Numbered from the stretch's first letter, positions 16,961 through 26,805 are shown. The stretch is DNA of 64,000 nt from Symbiodinium sp. CCMP2592 (GCA_905221615.1 CAJNDT010004890.1:998599-1062598); one strand, 5' to 3'. A program made the numbers and translations. Notes: generated by a model not told the origin, from the sequence alone.

Positions 16961-19900
16961 AGTTTTCTCATATATCAGTCCATGTACTCGCGCCATATGT
17001 ACTTTCTCACCTTTCTTCTTTGCCTCAGCGACGACGTCGTCATATTCACGCGTAGTTGAGAAATCAAACACCTCTTGGTCCCACAATCCCTTCCATTCTT
17101 TCATGAAAGCTTCCATGGCCTTGGGGTTGTTGACCATCTCCTTGCGTGTGACGGGTCGAGTGACCATGGCATTGAAGCATGATCCTCCTGCATGATTCTT
17201 TTCCCGATGTACGTTTCTGTGAGAAGTCGTACACGGCATAGACGGAATCCAGTTATCATCCATGACCATATGCGCCGGAACGGCCGGCACGACGTCTGCC
17301 AAGAATTGTTCTTGTGTGTATTGATCCACATAGGACTGTGCCCAGGACCATCCATCGTCGTCGTCAATGGACACGTTGAGTTGCAGATCAATTTCTTCAC
17401 ATGGAACAATCTTGGGAAAGATCATGTTGTCCAAAATCTTGGTGACTATCTTCTTTCCTATCACAGCCTTCTTCCGGTCCTTCTTGGCAACTCGAGCTTT
17501 GTCTCGCTTTTCTTTCTTGTACGCTGCCTTCTTCTCCGCTTCACTCATTTTCTTCCATGCTTCCGGAGAATAGGAATGGATAGGTCGCCGTGTAGGGAGA
17601 GTTCGTCGACCGTCGCTTCGGATCTTGTATGGGACTCCCCTTTTATCGATCTTGCAGGCTTCACCATCATCAGTGAGATATACAATGCCGTCCCCTTTCT
17701 TCCCCGTACTCCAATGTTCAATCTCCTCAGGAGCCAACTTCTTTTCTTTCAAAATCTTAATGATCTCTCCAGGTTCTTCGATGTCTCCTTCGGGGATGAG
17801 TCTACCGGTTGGACCGACTTCGCGGGGCGAGCGCCGATCTTTCCCGGTGACCTTTGGTTCAGAAGGAGGCGGTGCTGCACGTAGACCTAGCTCTTCGTCT
17901 AGTTCTTCGAGTCTTTTGTCTCCTATAGCATCAATAGCTTCATGTTCTGCTGACTTGAAAACTTCGCCAGACGGCTCCGTCTCTATGTCAGATGGATCTA
18001 TGTCCTGTAAGTCAGGATCTTCTCCGGGATCCGGTGGAGGAAGAAGACCATCTTGATCATCATCATCCCCGTTGCCACCATTTCCTCCAGGCGGACCGTC
18101 ATCCCCGTCATCGACGTCTTTTATCTCCTTGCCAGCGAGGTCAACGTTGCCCCTGAGTCCCTCAATGGTTGAGTTCATCCTCTCGTACTCGGCTTTCAGG
18201 GGAAATGTTATCTCCTCTGGGAAGTAGATAACTTCTGTCTCGTACGGTCTCATCAACTTCCTGGGAACAGATGCGTCCATCGACAAGTTCGCATTGGCAA
18301 ATTCCTTCATGTCCCACACGCGATACTTCTTGGACCACCCTTGACCAGCAGTGATGATGTATCCGGCAAAAATGCCTGGGATCCCCTTTGGATCGAACTT
18401 GTTGCCATATGTCTTCGGCCTTGTATCCGTCGGCTTGAAGAAGACCTTGGCCCCAAATGGTATGGCTTTTCCCTCGAAGTCCTTCCCAGTCATCCGTTTC
18501 CATGCTGAATCACCATCGCCCTCCACGTCTTCAATGTTGAGGTTCTGCATCACGCAATTCAGTGCAAAGGACCAGTATTGGGCGGGTAACCCGGCGTGTA
18601 GCATGGATGCTGCGACTGTGTTGATCACTTCTTGATTTGATCGTTCAGCGAGTGAATTGTTACTGGGTTTCCCTGGAAGGGAATGATCTATCACGATCTT
18701 CAACTGCGCCATAGCTGAATCGAACTCTGGTGCTTCATCACTATACGCCATATGAATCTTGCGTCTTCCCATTAGGCGTCTGATGGCCATGACGACCTCG
18801 TCAGTATTCCTTGAAGCCGTGGGAATCGCTGCGATCATTTTGGTGGCGATGTCTCTGATGACTAGAACTTCACGTGCTCCATCATCGAGTCCGATACCCG
18901 CTTCGGCGGCCTTGCGCATATCGAGGAAGTCGAACGTCACAAGATCCCCCCAGTGTTTGATCACACGTTGAAACGCACCTCGTTGTGTCCGCAAGTGCTT
19001 CATCTTCGCGCGTATGCACGATTCGCAATATGGATTGCGGTAGCGATGAGTACACAGATGTGCCAACGTCTTGGCTTCGGCTTTCAGTGTTCCGACTCTG
19101 GCCTTGCGGCTCGGCGCACCGTCGCCTTCCACATCAATGATCACCTCATCGTCACCGTCCAATGGAATTTCACCCACTCCTTTTCCTTCGTCGTCCGGAG
19201 GTCGTCCGGCCTCGGACTCTGGTACTTCTTCTATAGGAGGTTCTTGGGGTTCAGGGTCAGGAGGTCGTTCATGATCGTCACCTTCTTCTTCTGCTTCAAT
19301 TTCGCTCGGTGCAGCTTCAGCGGCAGCTGCGACACTGACGTCAACATCACCCGCGGTTAGCACACCCTTGAAGATTTCGGTGATCGCTTTGGCCTCCGGA
19401 TCATCATGAACCAGTGACTTGGAACTCCCGGCGCGAATGTACGGAATGTCACCGTTCACGAACAGAGATATTCTCTTGCCCTGCGGGTTGATCATGAATG
19501 GTTCCCTTCCGGGTGGCCACACAAACCCGTAGTTGAAGTTCATGCATCTTTTACCTATGGAAAGCACCGACGGTGTGTCATCCAACACATAAGCGTTGAT
19601 CGGTTCCTCGAACGACTCAGTCTGGAAGTTCGACACAAGATCGGTATCGGTGATCCCATTTGCTGTCTGAAATGATATGGGCTCTGGAGTCACGAGTGTC
19701 TCGAGACTGTGCTTCTCGATCTTCTTCTGAGATATGAGGTCATGGCCACACCCAGTGTCCATGAGAAACTTGATCTTCTTCTTGAGGATGACTGGTTGAA
19801 CCATGCATTTGAATACACCTTGATTGATGATCCGTTTGCTGTGCGCAGCATCGAGTTCACGCTCAACGATGGAATCCTCACCGTCATAGAAGGAAACTTC

Positions 19901-22900
19901 TTCCACTCGAGACGTTCCTGGGATTCGTACGAATGAAACTCGATCTCCGCATTGATCATCATCGTCGTCAACCATGTCTCTCATGATCTGTGCCCTCAAT
20001 CTCGCTTTGTGCTTAGCGAATTCCAAATTCACGGCGCGATCCTCATTGTTGACAAGCGCTTCCATGTCGACGTACTTCACCTTCCGCTCCTTGTCCTTCT
20101 TCGATCTTCTAGGACACGAAGAAATGAACTTCACGTCGTCGGCGAATGTCACGTTACGCTTGATCTCTTTTCGGGTCGACGTAGTCGGTCCCGAGGATTC
20201 GTCGTCAGTTGAACAATCCGAATCAGCGTCGCTGTCAACGGATGGACAATCTGACTCTTCCTCATCTTGTCTTGAAGATCGCTTCCATATAGCCGGGGCT
20301 GATGGATTCCACCTTCGGCACAATCTGATGGCGGGTGCCGCAGGGAGTGCCTTGGCCTTGGCATTCGGCTTCGCTGGAGCTGCCTTTGCTTCGGATTTGG
20401 CTTTAGCTTTTGCCTTTGGTTCCGGAGCTGGGGTAGCTGCTGCCTCATGCTTGAAAGGACAATTCTCTCTTGAGCACGAGCCTGTGTTCTTGAAAGAGTA
20501 GCATATCCTATTTCCTCCTCCTCCAGACGGACTTGGAGTTCTCGTCCTCGGCGTAAAGGGTCGCTCTGGAGTCTTCTTCGAGTGACTGAATGGGCACTTG
20601 TCACCATTTCGACACCCTGCATCTGTGAAATGGAACTTGCAGCGGATTTGCTTCTTGCTCTTGTCGCCTCTGTTGTCCGCTGACTCACTCCTCGTCTTCT
20701 TCTTGGGCTTTGGCTTGGTCTTCGCATGACTCTTCGCTTTGCTTTGAGGTAGTACAGGTGTTGCTTTATCCGGCTTGGTAGGCGAAGCTTTGACCTTTGC
20801 GGATGGAGCTGCGTTAGGCGTTGGTTTCTCAGGTACCTTGGCCGGTGCAGCGAGCAAATCCTTGCCCTCAAGCATCTGGCGCAAACCAATTTGGGTCTGA
20901 GTGAGATTTGATTGTTCTCGTCTCCGCATGATGGTACGGTCGATGATCTTCATCAGATTGTCGTACGATCGGTCTTCATGATTGTAGGGCAAGTGTTCGT
21001 AGTGCATGCCCAACTCCATCTTCATTGCGGGCGAGTCCTTGATCTTGCTGTACAAGCAATCACGGAGAGCTGTTTTGGATGGTATGTCTTCTGGCCTCAT
21101 CCGTCCCAGAACTTCCAACCACGTCTGCTTGAACGTATGAAGTTTGTTGTCGCCTTGGTACTGGAGCTTCACCAGATACTCGAGAGTGATGATCATGTCG
21201 AGACGATCGTGCGTTCGAAAACTTTCATACATCATCGCAATGATTTGTCGTCCTTTGATGATCTTCCCTTCGGGCCTGCTGATGTAATCGTTGGCCTTCC
21301 GGTTCACCTCCAGGTACAGATCAGCAGATTTGTCACCACCAGCGCGTAGCATTGCGACCATGGCGATCCCCAATTTGACGTCTACGCTCTTGAACTTCTT
21401 GTGTCCCGAATCGTTCAGTGCTTCGACATCAGGGAATGGATTGAACGCTGGTGCCAGCCATAACATCCAGTCCTCATGATTTGGGTCGGCTGATGCTCCT
21501 AAGACATTCGCCGTGCATACGGATCGCCAGTTGTTGAGGTGAGTGAGAGTAGGCCATGGAGGAACGGTCACTTTATCGGCCTCCCTCCTGGAAATTCTCA
21601 CCTCTGTGACTTCAGGATCTGCGTCTCCATCAGGATCACGCGCATGAGGGTCAGGATCCGGGTCAGGTTTGCCTCCACCGCTTCTCTTCTTATCATCATC
21701 GTCATCATCAGGCGGATCTGGAGGGTCATACCCCGTGCCGGCTCCTTCATCATGCTCTCCCTCTCCGTTCTCGTCGCCAGCTTCATCACCGTCATCGTCT
21801 CCATTGTCTTCCTGAATCGTTTCAGCAAATAATCTCCACTCATCACGATCAGCTCTGAGACGCTGTTCGGCTTTCTGGGCCTTGAGTACTTCGCTTCGCA
21901 GATCAGCAATCTTCTCTTCGTACCGTTCCGCGACCTCTTTCTCGATCTGACGCCTCCTTGCCTCATGGATGGAATCGTCATAGGCGACAGGGGCACCAAT
22001 GAGGTCGTTGCCCTTTGTAGATGCGATAATGCCGTCGATACCAACAGGTCTTGAGGAGCTGGCAGATGCTGTGGACTTCGATCCCAACATCCCGCGATCC
22101 TCCAAGAGTTCACGTAGCTGTCGATCACGCACGGCTGCCGCATCACTTTGCCCATGAAATCCGCTTGGTATGCCAAACAGAGTGGCTGCACTAGGCGTGG
22201 AACGCGCATGTGCTGGGCTGCTAATACCTGGCACGTAGTGCTCGGGCATTGCATCCGCCACGATTGGCGTTGAATAGGATTTATTCACCTCACCTTTGAT
22301 GCGGCCAGTGAAGAAGTTTCCACCGGTAAATGGAATTCCATCCATCGCAAGGTTCTTGTCCTTGTCCGATTCCGAGAATGCGAACTTCTCTTTGGCGACT
22401 GGACTAACTTGACTTGGGGACCGTATTTCAGGGGATCGTACCTCACCTCCTACGGAAAATGCAGGCACTACTTCCTTTCCTACGTGCTCCCAGCCAGACT
22501 CAGTAGTCCTCGAAGACATGGGCATGCTCGAAGGCCGTGTCACTCCGCCATGGTAGTTGGAGTTCCGTGCTGCCTCCAATTCGCTGCGTGTCCTCGCTTG
22601 AAGATCTTCTTGTGCTTTGAGTGTTTTCCTGAGTTCACTCAGCTCGTCGTGCAAGGTAGGCAATGCGCGCCTTGCATGATCTTCATTCTGATGAAGTCGG
22701 TCCTCTGCATCTTGCATCCTCCTCACAGCCATTTTGCGGTACTCTTCCTCTTCACCAAGACGTTCGCGAAGCCGAAGTCGTTCTTGATCAATGGCTGCGC
22801 TGTTCCCAGCTAGCCCTTGGATCTCGTTCACGGCCCGCAACTCCTGATTCTTGACCAAGTGGAATCGTTCCTGCATTGCTTGTAAGGCTTGTTCCGAACT

Positions 22901-23923
22901 TGCTGTGTTCGACCGGAGGAACAAGTTCTCTCTGGCTTGTTCATGAAGTTCATGAGTCAGATGCTCATACTCACGTGCCATAAGCTCACCATCGCCTTGC
23001 GCTCTTGCCTCCAACTGCACAAAGTTAGTGGCTGCTTCCGTGCGAAACACATGTAGCTGCTGAGCCAACTCCTCGGCAACGGCGTGTGCTTGACGTTGTT
23101 GAGCAGAGTTCTGTTCATCCATGCGAAACAAAGCTGCTTCATAGTCTCGCTTCATCTCCTGATTGACATTGTTGATGTGCCTCATGGCTAAGCATGCATG
23201 GTCACGTTGTCGTTCCAATTCTTCGATGCGAATCCCAGATCCTTCATCTTCTTGTTGCATCTCCTTGATCTTATCCATCAGGGTCTGGACAACTCCTTCG
23301 TACTCTTGCATCTGACTGCGATAGTACATCTGCTGCGCAAGGTTCGATGCTTCGAACTGTTGCGAAATCGTCAGTTCCTGATAGGCATTCGGACCATCGG
23401 CTATGGCTGGCGTGGTCACCGATGACGCATCACCACGTGCAGGAATAGTGTCCAGAGTCATATCCAGATCGTCAGCATCGCGTGGTTGATTGGTAACCAT
23501 CCGATTCCATGTCATGGACTTGTCACGCCCACGAGTAGCCGAAGTCCTTGATCGTGCTGAAGAGCTTCTCGAAGATGATGGTCTCGACTTCTTTTCCAAG
23601 GTCTTCACTCCCTTGTCCTTGGCCCTGGACGTAGTCCGAGGTGCCTGAAAACCAGACGCTTCGGCTCGTCGTTCTGGAGCCTTGCCCGTCCTCGAACCTG
23701 TGGATGTCGGACGCGAAGGCGTAGATGCTCTTGGTAGACTCTTTGCTTTCACCTTGGGAACTGCCTTTGCAATGGCAAGCGCAGAAGATTGACCTTTGTC
23801 ATCTTCCGTGGAGCTATCAACGGATTGCACCACTGTGTCATCAGCTGTTGACTCACCAACGGCTGGCGCTGCCACATCGGCACCGAAAGTCATTGTCGTA
23901 TCTTGGCTTGATCCCGAGTTCAT
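16676..23923 (-). CDS. Copia gag-protease-integrase-RT(N) polyprotein
   Basis: This 2415-codon frame starts 64 nt after the 5' LTR. Residues 1-170 are Ser/Arg/Ala-rich and disordered. Residues 180-460 are a long coiled coil. About 655-700 is a second helical segment followed by an acidic Asp/Glu/Gly tract. About 785-1010 is a capsid-like gag domain. Two CCCH zinc fingers (about 1095-1114 and 1141-1159) replace the usual CCHC knuckle, with Lys/Pro-rich linkers. The aspartic protease active site is FLMDTGCGHDLIS near 1387-1399. Integrase has an HHCC-like cluster (H1622, H1626, C1633, C1636) and catalytic acids near D1665, D1729 and E1760 in YSDEAPEF and NNSLAERSNQ. RT begins near 2265 (WKGLWDQEVFDF). 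After about residue 2320 the frame is wrong: the true RT continues in another frame, so the last 95 or so residues are an artefact of a frameshift near 16965. Virus-like particle formation, maturation and integration are inferred from the family. Confidence 0.92.
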   Translation of the reverse strand: MNSGSSQDTTMTFGADVAAPAVGESTADDTVVQSVDSSTEDDKGQSSALAIAKAVPKVKAKSLPRASTPSRPTSTGSRTGKAPERRAEASGFQAPRTTSRAKDKGVKTLEKKSRPSSSRSSSARSRTSATRGRDKSMTWNRMVTNQPRDADDLDMTLDTIPARGDASSVTTPAIADGPNAYQELTISQQFEASNLAQQMYYRSQMQEYEGVVQTLMDKIKEMQQEDEGSGIRIEELERQRDHACLAMRHINNVNQEMKRDYEAALFRMDEQNSAQQRQAHAVAEELAQQLHVFRTEAATNFVQLEARAQGDGELMAREYEHLTHELHEQARENLFLRSNTASSEQALQAMQERFHLVKNQELRAVNEIQGLAGNSAAIDQERLRLRERLGEEEEYRKMAVRRMQDAEDRLHQNEDHARRALPTLHDELSELRKTLKAQEDLQARTRSELEAARNSNYHGGVTRPSSMPMSSRTTESGWEHVGKEVVPAFSVGGEVRSPEIRSPSQVSPVAKEKFAFSESDKDKNLAMDGIPFTGGNFFTGRIKGEVNKSYSTPIVADAMPEHYVPGISSPAHARSTPSAATLFGIPSGFHGQSDAAAVRDRQLRELLEDRGMLGSKSTASASSSRPVGIDGIIASTKGNDLIGAPVAYDDSIHEARRRQIEKEVAERYEEKIADLRSEVLKAQKAEQRLRADRDEWRLFAETIQEDNGDDDGDEAGDENGEGEHDEGAGTGYDPPDPPDDDDDDKKRSGGGKPDPDPDPHARDPDGDADPEVTEVRISRREADKVTVPPWPTLTHLNNWRSVCTANVLGASADPNHEDWMLWLAPAFNPFPDVEALNDSGHKKFKSVDVKLGIAMVAMLRAGGDKSADLYLEVNRKANDYISRPEGKIIKGRQIIAMMYESFRTHDRLDMIITLEYLVKLQYQGDNKLHTFKQTWLEVLGRMRPEDIPSKTALRDCLYSKIKDSPAMKMELGMHYEHLPYNHEDRSYDNLMKIIDRTIMRRREQSNLTQTQIGLRQMLEGKDLLAAPAKVPEKPTPNAAPSAKVKASPTKPDKATPVLPQSKAKSHAKTKPKPKKKTRSESADNRGDKSKKQIRCKFHFTDAGCRNGDKCPFSHSKKTPERPFTPRTRTPSPSGGGGNRICYSFKNTGSCSRENCPFKHEAAATPAPEPKAKAKAKSEAKAAPAKPNAKAKALPAAPAIRLCRRWNPSAPAIWKRSSRQDEEESDCPSVDSDADSDCSTDDESSGPTTSTRKEIKRNVTFADDVKFISSCPRRSKKDKERKVKYVDMEALVNNEDRAVNLEFAKHKARLRAQIMRDMVDDDDDQCGDRVSFVRIPGTSRVEEVSFYDGEDSIVERELDAAHSKRIINQGVFKCMVQPVILKKKIKFLMDTGCGHDLISQKKIEKHSLETLVTPEPISFQTANGITDTDLVSNFQTESFEEPINAYVLDDTPSVLSIGKRCMNFNYGFVWPPGREPFMINPQGKRISLFVNGDIPYIRAGSSKSLVHDDPEAKAITEIFKGVLTAGDVDVSVAAAAEAAPSEIEAEEEGDDHERPPDPEPQEPPIEEVPESEAGRPPDDEGKGVGEIPLDGDDEVIIDVEGDGAPSRKARVGTLKAEAKTLAHLCTHRYRNPYCESCIRAKMKHLRTQRGAFQRVIKHWGDLVTFDFLDMRKAAEAGIGLDDGAREVLVIRDIATKMIAAIPTASRNTDEVVMAIRRLMGRRKIHMAYSDEAPEFDSAMAQLKIVIDHSLPGKPSNNSLAERSNQEVINTVAASMLHAGLPAQYWSFALNCVMQNLNIEDVEGDGDSAWKRMTGKDFEGKAIPFGAKVFFKPTDTRPKTYGNKFDPKGIPGIFAGYIITAGQGWSKKYRVWDMKEFANANLSMDASVPRKLMRPYETEVIYFPEEITFPLKAEYERMNSTIEGLRGNVDLAGKEIKDVDDGDDGPPGGNGGNGDDDDQDGLLPPPDPGEDPDLQDIDPSDIETEPSGEVFKSAEHEAIDAIGDKRLEELDEELGLRAAPPPSEPKVTGKDRRSPREVGPTGRLIPEGDIEEPGEIIKILKEKKLAPEEIEHWSTGKKGDGIVYLTDDGEACKIDKRGVPYKIRSDGRRTLPTRRPIHSYSPEAWKKMSEAEKKAAYKKEKRDKARVAKKDRKKAVIGKKIVTKILDNMIFPKIVPCEEIDLQLNVSIDDDDGWSWAQSYVDQYTQEQFLADVVPAVPAHMVMDDNWIPSMPCTTSHRNVHREKNHAGGSCFNAMVTRPVTRKEMVNNPKAMEAFMKEWKGLWDQEVFDFSTTREYDDVVAEAKKKGEKVHMARVHGLIYEKTISSKRTILPGSSKGEAYYSVIRSKTKIWKPRCFRIWGIPRLRLTPHGGQIITDAFLATMSRWRMLSKHTFRRDYRALHVGLNCLMKPGIHLRKA

Positions 23924-23968
23924 TGTGGTCGTAGTAGATCAAGTAGTCGTTGCTGCAGAAAGGCAGAG

Positions 23969-23987
23969 CCGCGTACGGCTGATAACC
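23969..23987 (-). other. Putative primer-binding site, possibly a half-tRNA type
   Basis: Directly after the 5' LTR the minus strand reads GGTTATCAGCC. It does not resemble the usual complement of a tRNA 3' end (TGG...). It matches the complement of a eukaryotic initiator tRNA-Met anticodon arm (GGTTATGAGCC, from memory) at 10 of 11 positions. Drosophila copia is primed by such an internal tRNA-Met fragment. The loop CTGATAA also resembles a tRNA-Ile(GAU) anticodon loop, so the tRNA is uncertain. Confidence 0.4.
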
Positions 23988-24435
23988 TGCGTGGGGTTTT
24001 GATCTCGATTGTGTCGCTGCTCTCCCCACCAGAGCTGTAATGAATATAGGTGTGGCTGGCTTGCACTCTCCACAGACCGGGACCCTGTCTCTCTCACACT
24101 TCCACACGTGCAATCCTATGCAGGCAGAACCGGCGGCCGTTCCTTTTGCACTCGCTGCCGGCGGCGGTTCGTCTGTGCACGGGGTAGCTCTGATTGCTCA
24201 GGATAGAAGACACATATAGCACTTAGCTATGGGCATTGACTTGAGCCAAACGTTGCGTCGGCGGTCACATAGAAAGGTAAGGAGAAGCGATACGGTGTGC
24301 GTAGCACGTCCGCAAGCTTACTCCTAGAGTCGAGGGACGCGTAGCGTGCCCCCTTCTCTTGCACTTTACACGGTCTTGCTCACAGCTCTTATAGTGACAC
24401 CTTAGAACTTGACAAGGCATCGCAGTCCGTTCGCA
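23988..24435 (-). repeat. 5' LTR
   Basis: This 448-bp repeat has TG...CA ends and pairs with 4692-5139. In element orientation it reads TGCGAACGG...CCCCACGCA. I count about ten substitutions and no indels against the other LTR. It should carry promoter and polyadenylation signals, but I see no standard TATA box, and dinoflagellates generally lack one. It contains the 11-base spliced-leader-like match described separately. Confidence 0.93.
24240..24250 (-). other. Dinoflagellate spliced-leader-like 11-mer in the 5' LTR
   Basis: The minus strand reads TTTGGCTCAAG, identical to the 3' half of the 22-nt dinoflagellate spliced leader. The bases upstream only weakly resemble the rest of the leader. 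The same 11-mer is at 4944-4954 in the other LTR. Relict spliced leaders are known in dinoflagellate genes that passed through mRNA and were reinserted. Confidence 0.45.
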
Positions 24436-24468
24436 TTTTTGAAATTTCGAGATGTCAAGAGCCTTAAC

Positions 24469-24528
24469 CCTGACGGACGGCGACCTTGCTAGGCACCAGA
24501 GGCCGCGTCAGGTCCAGCATCTCCTTTG
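24469..24528 (-). CDS. Exon-like segment upstream of the retroelement, probable SWIB-gene exon
   Basis: AG at 24530-24529, then 60 bases reading KEMLDLTRPLVPSKVAVRQ, then GTTAAG. It begins with two bases of a split codon and ends with one (G). The next minus-strand candidate across the retrotransposon (4488-4445) begins GT, giving GGT (Gly) and an open junction. It lies only 33 bp outside the 5' LTR. Confidence 0.55.
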
Positions 24529-25115
24529 CTGAGAGACCTGAGTCTCAGAATACACTAAACGGTTTAGGGTTTAGGGTTTAGTCTAGTCCCCAAAAGCCCT
24601 TCGACATCTTGAAACACCTAACACCCGAAACCCAACTCACTTTCTGATGCACCCTCACCCCTGAACCCGGCATACGCACCGTGCTCTGACAGACCCGGAG
24701 ATCGGAAAGTACGGCTTCGATAAGCAATTCTAAGTATAGTTACCTTATTTATAACCCTAGTTATATACTCAGTCCCATGATCCTCTAAGTTCTGAACCCT
24801 AAGCCCAGCTTCTGGGAAGGTCACTCAAGCTATGACGTGACGCTCTGCAAGTACAGGATCCGATTCAGAAGCCTGCGATTCAAACTTTGAGGGCTTTAGG
24901 ATCCCCAAACCACCACCGTAGGTCTCATCCTGGAGCCTCATACTATATCATACCATAATCATAATAGGGAACCCCCACAACAGTATCGGTAATTACTTAG
25001 TCCCCTTTTCTAAACCCGCAGAATACCCCTTCTAGTAATACTTATAGGCCCCGTTAAAAGGAACCTCCACAATAGTATAGGTAATTATTCAAGCCCCTAT
25101 ATAAGCCCAACACAC

Positions 25116-25195
25116 ATGGGAGCCGAGGTCGGCACTGGCAAAGCTCTGCGTTTCCGCGTCGTGCTGCGAGGCCTCTGCGAAGAACGCGTCGGCTT
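25116..25195 (-). CDS. Exon-like segment
   Basis: AG, AA plus 26 codons (ADAFFAEASQHDAETQSF, ASADLGSH), GTGTG. Strongly protein-like composition and an acidic helix. The antisense frame is also open, but its residues are less balanced. No family recognised. Confidence 0.5.
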
Positions 25196-25278
25196 CTCTT
25201 CTAGAGGGGTCTTAGTTTCGCACCGCAAGAAGGGTTGCATAAGGCTTCCTAAGGCTTTATATGGTTGATGGCGGCGAT

Positions 25279-25401
25279 ACTTGGAAGGGCAGGGGACTTA
25301 GTAAGTAGGTTATAAGTAGAGTTATAAGTACCCTAAATGGAGTTACCCCAATTATAACCCTACGTATCAACGACTTACTAAGTCCCTTGCCCCTCCAAGT
25401 A
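25279..25401. repeat. Fold-back element, family B
   Basis: Ends ACTTGGAAGGGCAGGGG and its complement. Related in design to family A (ACTTAGTAAG core). A second copy lacking its left end is at 25609-25725. Confidence 0.85.
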
Positions 25402-25439
25402 GGGTTGGAAAACTGAGCATCGGGGTGCAGTTCCCCTCT

Positions 25440-25560
25440 GGGCGCCTCGGAGCCCTCGAAGTGAAAAAGGGGGCTAAGGATCCGCGTCTGCTGGCTCCGT
25501 GTTTACTGGCTGCTTGCTTTAAGCCGCTTCGGCCCCCGGGATGAAACTGGACAACAATTT
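25440..25560 (-). CDS. Weak exon candidate
   Basis: Open minus-strand frame reading GRSGLKQAASKHGASRRG and SLAPFFTSRAPRRPEGN between fold-back elements. No clear splice pair was found, so this may be unique non-coding DNA. Confidence 0.25.
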
Positions 25561-25896
25561 TCCGAAAAAAACTACGCAAACAGAAAGTATGGCGTGGGAT
25601 TTGGGGTTTGAAGCTTAGTAAGTCGTTCATAAGTAAAGTCATAATTGGGGTAGCTCCATCTAAGGTACTAACAACTCTACTTATGACCTACTTACTAAGT
25701 CCCCTGCCCTTCCAAGTAGGTTTGTCATGCCCAGGCCCAGTAGGGGCTGCGAGCTGGGATCCATGTTCACATGTTCAGACAAGTGCATGGGCGATACGAC
25801 AGGGGGCGTCATATTAAGAACAAGGGCTTTTGGGGCTATCATGACATTAAGAACCCTGCGGAATCGTATTGGCAATCATTCGGACTTCTGTACTAC

Positions 25897-25944
25897 GCGT
25901 TTCGACCTCAAACCTGCAACTGCAAAGACTAAACGAGGACTCAG
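25897..25944 (-). CDS. Exon-like segment
   Basis: Acceptor CTGCAG, then 16 codons (LSPRLVFAVAGLRSKR), then GTAGTA; phase 0 to 0. Function unknown. Confidence 0.35.
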
Positions 25945-26439
25945 CTGCAGTTGCCGAGGAGGGAGGGGAATAGTCGACTCACTCTCGTAGTTCTTGGCTT
26001 GAAAATCACAATGCCAAGTTCGAAGACGAAGACCCAAAGTGCTTCAAAGCACAGCCGAAAGCCACTAAACCTAACATCCTAATTCCTGAGTCGTAAACCC
26101 TCAATCTATACCTTTCAGTCCTCATCCGAATACCCACAACCGTAGACCTCAATCGCTCAGATGCAGAAGCATAACCTGCTTAGGGAAGTTGGGTTCAGGA
26201 GTCAGGGTCTAGGGCTCTGAAGCTTACGATATAGAGTTGTATGTTTCCGAAAATTAGGCCCGACAGCACCCTGAATAGAAGGCTTTGGGGTTTAAGGTTT
26301 AGGGATTTGGGGTTGAGGCCTTAGGGCCGTTTAGGCAGACAACTTGGGATGGCAAGATCCGGTCGTAAGAAGACGCGAAAATGCCGCCACAGTGGGTTGC
26401 AATGCAAGGAGATTCCGGAGGCAAAATGCCTTTAGGGCC

Positions 26440-26530
26440 GTTCAGGGGTTTAGGGTTTAGGGTTTAGGGTGTCCGGGTTTAGGGTTTAGGGTTTAGGGGT
26501 TTACTGGTTTAGGGTTTAGGGTTTTGGGGC
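26440..26530 (+). repeat. TTTAGGG tract, interrupted
   Basis: Clusters of TTTAGGG separated by variant spacers. Confidence 0.85.
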
Positions 26531-26569
26531 CGTTTGGGGTTTACTGTAGGGCTTAGGCTTTAGAAGAAC

Positions 26570-26668
26570 GTCCAACAGTGACTCATAGCTCTCTGAAGTT
26601 CTGCTGCCCAAGATGCTGCTGGCAGCTCCTCCCTTGAAGCGCTCTGAGTCTGTCGAAGGTCCTGGTGT
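26570..26668 (-). CDS. Exon-like segment
   Basis: AG at 26670-26669, 33 codons in phase 0 (TPGPSTDSERFKGGAASS, ILGSRTSESYESLLD), GTTCTTC. A second frame (MADTRTFDRLRALQGRSCQQ) is also open but ends in TGA. The 5' splice-site side lies 14 nt from an A-family fold-back (26683-26805). Confidence 0.5.
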
Positions 26669-26682
26669 CTGCCATCCAGTCT

Positions 26683-26805
26683 ACTTGGAGAATCATGGGA
26701 CTTAGTAAGTAAGGTTATAAGTTATAAGTACCTTAATTGGGGTTATAAGTAGAGATACCCAAAATTATAACCCTATAATTACTTAGCCCAATGATCCTTT
26801 AAGTA
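26683..26805. repeat. Fold-back element, family A
   Basis: Inverted repeat with ends ACTTGGAG...CTTTAAGTA and stem containing CATGGGACTTAGTAAG. Lies 14 nt upstream of the exon at 26668. Confidence 0.85.

Larger units (their letters stand above)
4692..24435 (-). mobile_element. Giant Ty1/copia LTR retrotransposon, about 19.7 kb
   Basis: Two 448-bp direct repeats (4692-5139 and 23988-24435) bound a region whose minus strand encodes gag, aspartic protease, integrase, reverse transcriptase and RNase H in that order. Integrase before RT is the Ty1/copia arrangement. The LTRs start TG and end CA on both strands. A polypurine tract abuts the 3' LTR and a possible primer-binding tract abuts the 5' LTR. 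Two extra large frames lie between pol and the 3' LTR, making the element two to three times the usual copia length. The LTRs are about 98 percent identical with no indels, so insertion is fairly recent, but two frameshifts in RT suggest this copy is not autonomous. The flanking 5-mers (caggc at 4687-4691, ttttt at 24436-24440) do not match, so no target-site duplication is visible. Confidence 0.93.
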
